Shown here in pieces: positions 63,858 through 64,000 of a stretch of 64,000 bases of DNA. Source of the stretch: Bugula neritina (taxonomy: Eukaryota > Bryozoa > Gymnolaemata > Cheilostomatida > Bugulidae); the NCBI GenBank assembly GCA_964035545.1, contig OZ037768.1:2841501-2905500 (forward strand). Direction: 5' to 3'. Each line of letters opens with the position of its first letter. The first letter of the stretch is position 1. The translations under genes and the position numbers were made by a program. The notes beneath the pieces are model-generated. The model made no database searches. It worked only from the letters and a program-made list of their open reading frames with translations, and was not told the DNA's origin.

Positions 63858-64000
63858 CTAAATATTAAGCAATATCCAGTTCAACAAACTTTTCTCAAAA
63901 ATATTATTGAGTAAACAATCAAAATACAAATTCTTTCACAAATAATGCAATATTTAATCTTTTCCAATTTACAGCATTTGAGTATATTATTTATACTCAA

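Overview
The window is AT-rich animal nuclear DNA. Its genes are split by GT-AG introns of a few hundred to a few thousand bases, and it also holds minisatellites, a tRNA-derived SINE and LTR-like sequences. Gene content (INTS13, a single CAS-family scaffold, CFDP1/BCNT, a PCED1-like esterase, a RING/B-box protein, Reeler proteins), moderate gene density and an old CAS-CFDP1 linkage suggest an invertebrate, most likely an early-branching animal such as a sponge or cnidarian. The sequence alone does not decide this. All gene models below were assembled by hand from splice sites, reading phase and remembered family sequences; no search was run.

Layout. 0-1.1 kb: 5' part of a PCED1/FAM113-like gene (minus), leaving the window on the left. 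1.3-2.4 kb: two LTR-like elements with palindrome-rich upstream parts. 3.62-4.69 kb: a TIR-bounded non-autonomous DNA element. 5.4-8.8 kb: an 8-exon RING/B-box/coiled-coil/beta-propeller (TRIM-NHL-like) gene (plus). 11.6-28.3 kb: three tandem units of about 5.4-6 kb. Each has a TATA/CCAAT promoter followed by 4-5 pre-miRNA-like hairpins (plus strand), convergent with a small secreted Reeler-domain gene (minus strand). Only the third Reeler copy is intact: the first has lost exons 3-4 and the second has a 2-nt frameshift.

30.9-34.7 kb: a TATA-driven gene (minus) for a 104-residue secreted precursor. It ends in Lys-Arg followed by GGVFRWGR and a stop, the textbook layout of an amidated neuropeptide precursor (predicted GGVFRW-amide). 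37.2-47.3 kb: a complete 15-exon INTS13/Asunder gene (minus, 681 aa), with introns full of AT minisatellites, a SINE with a perfect 14-bp target duplication, and an eight-fold repeated 3' splice site. 49.4-50.2 kb: the 3' exons of an unrecognised gene (plus). 54.9-60.2 kb: a CAS-family adaptor (BCAR1/NEDD9-like; SH3, YxxP region, four-helix region, FAT-like C-terminus; plus). 61.4-63.9 kb: the 3' part of CFDP1/BCNT (minus), convergent with CAS and leaving the window on the right.

INTS13 (Integrator) and CFDP1 (H2A.Z-depositing SRCAP complex) are nuclear housekeeping factors and CAS is an adhesion-signalling adaptor. These do not form one pathway. The strongest candidates for an undescribed system are the tandem hairpin-RNA/Reeler cluster and the RW-amide precursor.
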